From Clostridium_AD sp047624165 (GTDB taxonomy: Bacteria > Bacillota > Clostridia > Clostridiales > Clostridiaceae): a stretch of 29,534 nucleotides of DNA. Location of the stretch: the NCBI GenBank assembly GCA_047624165.1, contig JBLHPD010000034.1, forward strand, positions 1-29,534, given 5' to 3'. Positions 25,694-29,534 of this stretch are shown here, one piece after another. Position 1 is the first letter of the stretch. Each line of letters starts with the position of its first letter. Below the pieces are notes generated by a model that ran no database searches, was not told where the DNA came from, and saw nothing but the letters and a program-made list of their open reading frames with translations. The position numbers were made by a program, and so were the translations under genes.

Positions 25694-26680
25694 TTATCTA
25701 TTATTTTTTAATATTTCACATATAGTATCATAGGCACTTTTTTGAGGACAATAATAAACTTCTCTTTCTACTCCTAAATAATAATATACAGATTTTAATT
25801 TTTTATAAAAACTGAAATCGCAAGTTATAAATATATCGCAGTACAATCCATATATTGCATGAGAAACATCATGTATACTAGAAATAGCCTTATCTTCTTC
25901 TTTCTCTTTACAATATCCATTAGCATTCAAAAGCTCAAATAATGTTTCAAAAGCTAGCTCTGTTTCATATCTTGAACACTCTTCTTCTTTACATAAAAAC
26001 TTCTTTATTCTAAAATCATTACGGATTTTTAAAATTTGCCTATTTTTATCTAGTTTATCGTTATTTCTACTTATTACATTATTTATTCCTTCTATATGAT
26101 TAAGAATTTCATTACAATTAAAAAATTCAACAGCTTCTTTAATATAATGATTATCCCATATGTCCTTATCACTTAAATTAGGAATGTTAGTTACTGTTTT
26201 GTCATCTAATCTTTTATCTCTAACTTCTATAGCCTTATCATAAATTTCTTTCCCATGCATCTTTATTAAATCTGTAGTATCCTCTTGGGAAACCCTTCCA
26301 AAGCACTCCAGTGTAGATTCTTTTATTATACAATTTATAGTTTTACTTGAAAAAAAACCTGGCACAATATCTTTTTTACCTGTAAGCAATTCTATGCATT
26401 TCATCAAAGAAATTATATAATCAATATCAACCTTTTTATATCCCATTAGATCAAGATAGAATTCCATTAATCCTTTTAGTTCCTCATCTTGAAATGTACA
26501 CTCTTTTACCTTTTGTTCGTTTACTAATGAGGATTTAAATTTCTTGAATATTTCTTCAATATGTGCTGGACTATAATAATATAAATAATTCTTTTTTATA
26601 CTACATAAATAGTGAAATATAGTTGCATTATTTTCTGCCAATATAATAATATTGTGATCTAAATATACTTTTTTTTTCAT
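25694..26680 (-). CDS. PIN-like putative nuclease, 328 aa
   Basis: The N-terminal strand KKVYLDHNIIILAE places Asp8 as in PIN domains (hhhDxNhhh). The C-terminal segment IHDVSHAIYGLYCDIFITCDFSFYKK carries Asp271, Asp282 and Asp288, where PIN nucleases keep their remaining acidic residues (the FITCD pattern is typical of the last one). Between them are about 250 mostly helical, Lys/Glu-rich residues, so it is much larger than VapC toxins. The ATG follows GGTAGGGGATAAATAA. It appears to be a single-gene unit with no antitoxin-like partner. A palindromic motif 110 bp upstream is shared with the next gene. Likely a metal-dependent RNase or DNase; the assignment rests on motifs only. Confidence 0.55.
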   Translation of the reverse strand: MKKKVYLDHNIIILAENNATIFHYLCSIKKNYLYYYSPAHIEEIFKKFKSSLVNEQKVKECTFQDEELKGLMEFYLDLMGYKKVDIDYIISLMKCIELLTGKKDIVPGFFSSKTINCIIKESTLECFGRVSQEDTTDLIKMHGKEIYDKAIEVRDKRLDDKTVTNIPNLSDKDIWDNHYIKEAVEFFNCNEILNHIEGINNVISRNNDKLDKNRQILKIRNDFRIKKFLCKEEECSRYETELAFETLFELLNANGYCKEKEEDKAISSIHDVSHAIYGLYCDIFITCDFSFYKKLKSVYYYLGVEREVYYCPQKSAYDTICEILKNNR

Positions 26681-26789
26681 TTTATTTATCCCCTACCAAT
26701 CTACTGATTATATGAATAGTCTTTACTTTGTAGTTATTTATGTTGACGACATTTCTTAAATAAAATATTTATATACTTTTACTTCTTGT

Positions 26790-26809
26790 TATTAGTCTAA
26801 TGGGTATAT
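26790..26809. promoter_or_regulatory. Operator-like palindromic motif, copy 1
   Basis: TATTAGTCTAATGGGTATAT lies 110 bp upstream of the PIN-like gene. It contains the perfect 11-bp palindrome ATTAGTCTAAT and matches copy 2 at 18 of 20 bases. A shared transcription-factor site is the simplest reading. Confidence 0.4.
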
Positions 26810-26936
26810 GGATTATGGGAAGTTGATAGCATAGGTATTATCTACATCCCATATAAATAATACATTTTTTTAGATAAGTATGACTATACAAAGAGCATAT
26901 TACGTTCATTTATTCAACCATACAAATTGGAACTTA

Positions 26937-27812
26937 TTATAATATTCCTACACCTTTTTTATTATGTGTGTCATAATTTTTTTCATAAAAACAAACTTTA
27001 ATTCCTGAATGGTCTGTAAAAGTTTGATTACAATGTTGATAATCAGGATGCGTTTCATTTACTTCATCAATATATTCAATTTCATAACGAAATTTATCAT
27101 TAAATGCCTTTGATACAAATATGTGGTCTAATTTTCTTCCACGACTTGTTAAATAGTATGTATGGTGGCATATACCATTTTCCTCAAAATCATCTATCAA
27201 TTCAATATACTTATTAGCTTCTATCATTTTCAAAAAAACATGATTCTCTTCATAATTTTTTACTGTTTGATCTTTTTTTGCCGCATTAAAATCTCCCAAA
27301 ATAATAGTATAAGGGTTTTGAATTTGGGATAAATACTTTAAAAGTGAAACTCTCAATTGAATGGCGTATGTTGCTGATATATGGAGATTTATTATTCTAA
27401 TTCTTTCATCACAAAATTTAATCCATTTTTCAGCCCAATATCCACTTTTAAAAGAATAACCAGGACAACCTATAAATAACTTTTCCCAAATTTCACTGAT
27501 CTCTTTGTTGGAATTTAATCCCATTTTATAATTCTTATTATTGTTAACATAAAATCCTGTAAAAAATTGTGATTGTCCTTCTGCCTGTCCATCAAATGAA
27601 CCAATTAACTTATTTGCTTCTATAAATTCTTTTTCATTTATATGAGCTGGTAGTTCTTGTCCTGCTACTATATCAGCATCATAATGTTTTAAATAATTTA
27701 CTACTGCAGTTTTATTCTTATTCTTATTTTCAAGACGGTTTTCACCCTTTTTATAGTTTATATTTCCTTTGAAATTTTGACTAATTATAATTAGCTTTTC
27801 TTTATTCACCAT
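26937..27812 (-). CDS. Endonuclease/exonuclease/phosphatase-family protein, 291 aa
   Basis: This has the DNase I/ExoIII-like EEP fold with its active-site set visible: Asn13 (SQNFKG), Glu53 (GQELP), His144 (NLHIS), Asp174 and Asn176 (LGDFNA), Asp229 in LDHIF, and Asp267-His268 (TDHSG). Such enzymes hydrolyse phosphodiester bonds in DNA, RNA or lipids with Mg2+. There is no signal peptide, so it should act in the cytoplasm. The ATG follows AAAGGAGATTATT. It seems to be a single-gene unit in the cargo region. The copy 2 palindromic motif lies 64 bp upstream, and the PIN-like gene downstream has copy 1. It may be a defence or DNA-repair enzyme; the substrate cannot be told from sequence. Confidence 0.85.
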   Translation of the reverse strand: MVNKEKLIIISQNFKGNINYKKGENRLENKNKNKTAVVNYLKHYDADIVAGQELPAHINEKEFIEANKLIGSFDGQAEGQSQFFTGFYVNNNKNYKMGLNSNKEISEIWEKLFIGCPGYSFKSGYWAEKWIKFCDERIRIINLHISATYAIQLRVSLLKYLSQIQNPYTIILGDFNAAKKDQTVKNYEENHVFLKMIEANKYIELIDDFEENGICHHTYYLTSRGRKLDHIFVSKAFNDKFRYEIEYIDEVNETHPDYQHCNQTFTDHSGIKVCFYEKNYDTHNKKGVGIL

Positions 27813-27875
27813 AATAATCTCCTTTGCAAATTACTATTTATTGAATTGTTTTTCATCTTTTATTAAACTTTCTAT

Positions 27876-27895
27876 TATTAGCCTAATGGGTGTAT
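27876..27895. promoter_or_regulatory. Operator-like palindromic motif, copy 2
   Basis: TATTAGCCTAATGGGTGTAT lies 64 bp upstream of the EEP-family gene. It matches copy 1 at 18 of 20 bases and keeps the ATTAG-N-CTAAT palindrome. Confidence 0.4.
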
Positions 27896-28022
27896 ATAAT
27901 CAATACATAGTTCATTCTCCTTACTTCTTTAATTTTAATGTTATTATTAATTAGTGGCATTTGTTGCCGATTGTCGATATATAATGCTCCCCTTCGCCAT
28001 AATACAGATATACAGTTCTTAT

Positions 28023-28706
28023 TTATAACTTAATATTACCAATAATCCTCCAAAATGGATCATACCCTGTAACAATGGTTACTATGGAGCTTATTAGCGC
28101 AATGACTGCAACCAAGAAGGCAATAAATTTCACAAAAAAGTTATTTGTTAAATTGTTATATGTCCTGTATCGCATTAAACCACTCCAGTACATAAGTGAA
28201 ATTGGTAATACAACAATAGATCGTACGCCCTCCCTAAGCCAAATCAATGGGTTTTTCACCTCTGAAAATACTTCCTCATATTCCGAATTCAATTCACCAA
28301 TATATGTTAGGATTGTATCATCTATTAAGGTAGCCTCGTCCTGAAGCATACTTCTACCAAACCCTAAGCCACTGAATTGGCGGTATTCAGTTAGCATGTT
28401 ACTTATACCATTTAAAATTATTTGATACCCATTAATCATATAGTTTGCGCCTGCAGGTGTATAATTGCATGAAATACCATATATGTTAACTTGTTTTTGA
28501 ATTTTGGAGCTGTTCAGCTTTAGCCACTGGTAAAGTTCATTATCGAAATTAGCCTGGAATAATCTATTTGAAAATTCCCTAAGCTTGTTCAAAAACTCTA
28601 TAGCAGATAATCGCTTGTTTATTACTCCTCTTAGCAATATGCATGTTTTTGCAAAGCCAATTACGCAAAGCAGTATTACCGCTACTAGCGGGTATAATTT
28701 CCGCAT
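28023..28706 (-). CDS. Membrane protein of unknown function, 227 aa
   Basis: One N-terminal span (about residues 4-24, LYPLVAVILLCVIGFA) is followed by about 130 hydrophilic, helical residues. A hydrophobic segment near 160-178 and a clear C-terminal span at about 192-214 (FIAFLVAVIALISSIVTIV) complete it. The ATG follows AAAGGAGTGAAAATTA, a strong ribosome site, so the gene is very likely expressed. No domain is recognised. The layout, a soluble region between terminal membrane anchors, resembles many accessory proteins of unknown role in defence islands, but that is no evidence of function. It is flanked by non-coding gaps of 210 and 309 bp, so it is probably transcribed alone. Confidence 0.75.
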   Translation of the reverse strand: MRKLYPLVAVILLCVIGFAKTCILLRGVINKRLSAIEFLNKLREFSNRLFQANFDNELYQWLKLNSSKIQKQVNIYGISCNYTPAGANYMINGYQIILNGISNMLTEYRQFSGLGFGRSMLQDEATLIDDTILTYIGELNSEYEEVFSEVKNPLIWLREGVRSIVVLPISLMYWSGLMRYRTYNNLTNNFFVKFIAFLVAVIALISSIVTIVTGYDPFWRIIGNIKL

Positions 28707-29015
28707 TAATTTTCACTCCTTTTGCTGACTTCTTTGTCATACAATCCAATTAGTAAGAATTACAATCAATAATTTTCTATATATTTAATCATTGTTTGTA
28801 ATATGTATACCTTTGTTAAACTCAATTGTTTTGTACTCATAAATTATGGAGTTAAAATAACTTACAATAAATTTGCTTTAAAAAACTTATTACAACTACC
28901 AATTATTAGCCATATGTGAAGTTAATGAACTTTTATTAATCTTTCTGTAACAATGGATTTCAAGTATGTAATTACTTATTATAATTAATCAAAAATTTAT
29001 AACTAAAAAATAATT
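28707..29015. other. 309-bp intergenic region
   Basis: AT-rich with no gene seen. It contains the ribosome site of the membrane protein gene. A TTGAGT-N16-TATTAC pair on the minus strand could be its promoter but is weak. No terminator or repeat is evident. Confidence 0.4.
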
Positions 29016-29534
29016 TTAACTATTATCAGATAATTTAATACTGTTATTGATATACAATGCAATTTCACTTATCCAATTGTTTAGATCCATATCCATAAAA
29101 GTTATTTGATTGTTAATAACCGCATTTTTTAACGTTGTCAATCTATCTATAAGAGTAAGTGGTATTTTATCCTTGGTATAATTAAAATACATCTCTATCT
29201 CCTTAGCTTTTTCTTTTAGCTTATTTGTTAAACAACCTTTTTCTCCATTATCTAAGCCCTTTGTATAATTTAGATATTGTGAATATTCCCAAAGTGCTAG
29301 TAGGAAAATATCTATGCCCTCAAATTCTGTATTTTGTATGTTATTTTTTAATTCGATATGCACTTGAAAGCAACTTAGATGTTGCATTGTAATCTCGCAT
29401 GGAAAAGTAGTTGACATTATATCCATATCTAGGATTTCACCATTCTCTATGCATTTTTTCATTTTCTTAAATAAATTAGTATTAATTTTAATTCCGCTTG
29501 GTGAGGCTTGTAGTTGACTATTAATCGCTACAAG
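29016..29534 (-). CDS. Hypothetical protein, 5' end beyond the window
   Basis: The frame is open from the window edge to a TAA at 29016, 172 codons. An internal ATG at 29462 has no ribosome site (TTTATTTAAGAAA precedes it), and the 24 codons upstream of it are open and protein-like. The gene therefore most likely starts outside the window and this is its C-terminal part. The visible protein is soluble and largely helical, with LLALWEYSQYLNYTKGL and a charged helix near KLKEKAKEIEMYF. No domain is recognised and I cannot propose a function. Confidence 0.6.
   Translation of the reverse strand, partial: LVAINSQLQASPSGIKINTNLFKKMKKCIENGEILDMDIMSTTFPCEITMQHLSCFQVHIELKNNIQNTEFEGIDIFLLALWEYSQYLNYTKGLDNGEKGCLTNKLKEKAKEIEMYFNYTKDKIPLTLIDRLTTLKNAVINNQITFMDMDLNNWISEIALYINNSIKLSDNS

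Noticed and set aside
28861..28885. ACAATAAA resembling the start of the TnsB repeat
   Set aside because: Only eight bases match and the orientation is wrong for the far end.
1..29534. tRNA, rRNA, riboswitch or CRISPR arrays
   Set aside because: None recognised by eye on either strand; a covariance-model search would be needed to exclude small RNAs.

Overview
The window is AT-rich DNA with every convincing gene on the minus strand. Strong AGGAGG-type ribosome binding sites, frequent GTG and TTG starts, and the gene families suggest a low-GC Bacillota genome, probably Clostridium or a relative. The genus is an inference.

Positions 1-4469 hold an operon transcribed right to left. An ECF sigma factor is followed by a six-span membrane protein that may be its anti-sigma partner, an ABC ATPase, and two paralogous ABC-2-type permeases, the last cut by the window edge. 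A strong hairpin terminator at 4594-4645 insulates it from what lies upstream.

Positions about 4852-13393 are the transposition module of a Tn7-like element. A predicted transposon end (TGTGATAT followed by three spaced TnsB-type repeats) is followed by two tandem TnsD/TniQ target selectors, then TnsC, TnsB and TnsA. They are transcribed tnsA to tnsB to tnsC to tnsD1 to tnsD2 toward that end. TnsA and TnsB keep the Tn7 catalytic residues at nearly the same positions and spacing. No Cascade, Cas12k or CRISPR array is present, so this is a protein-guided element. Just outside the end lie two direct repeats of related sequence in opposite orientation, which could be the end of a second element or part of the target site.

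Positions 13394-29534 look like cargo, and the other transposon end was not found, so it probably lies beyond the window. After a non-coding stretch of about 970 bp with a terminator and a near-perfect 42-bp palindrome come four parts. First is a two-gene operon of a 1606-aa sacsin/HSP90-like ATPase with a NOV/DUF3883 C-terminus and a NERD-nuclease/UvrD-type helicase. I regard it as a candidate defence system that I cannot name. Second is a Gabija-like pair (GajA OLD-family ATPase/TOPRIM and GajB UvrD-like helicase). Third, a decayed gene precedes a PIN-like putative nuclease and an endonuclease/exonuclease/phosphatase-family protein, and the last two share a palindromic upstream motif. Fourth are a small membrane protein and a partial unknown gene.

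The overall reading is a Tn7-like defence island: a heteromeric TnsAB transposase, a TnsC regulator and two alternative TnsD targeting proteins carrying several anti-phage or nuclease modules.
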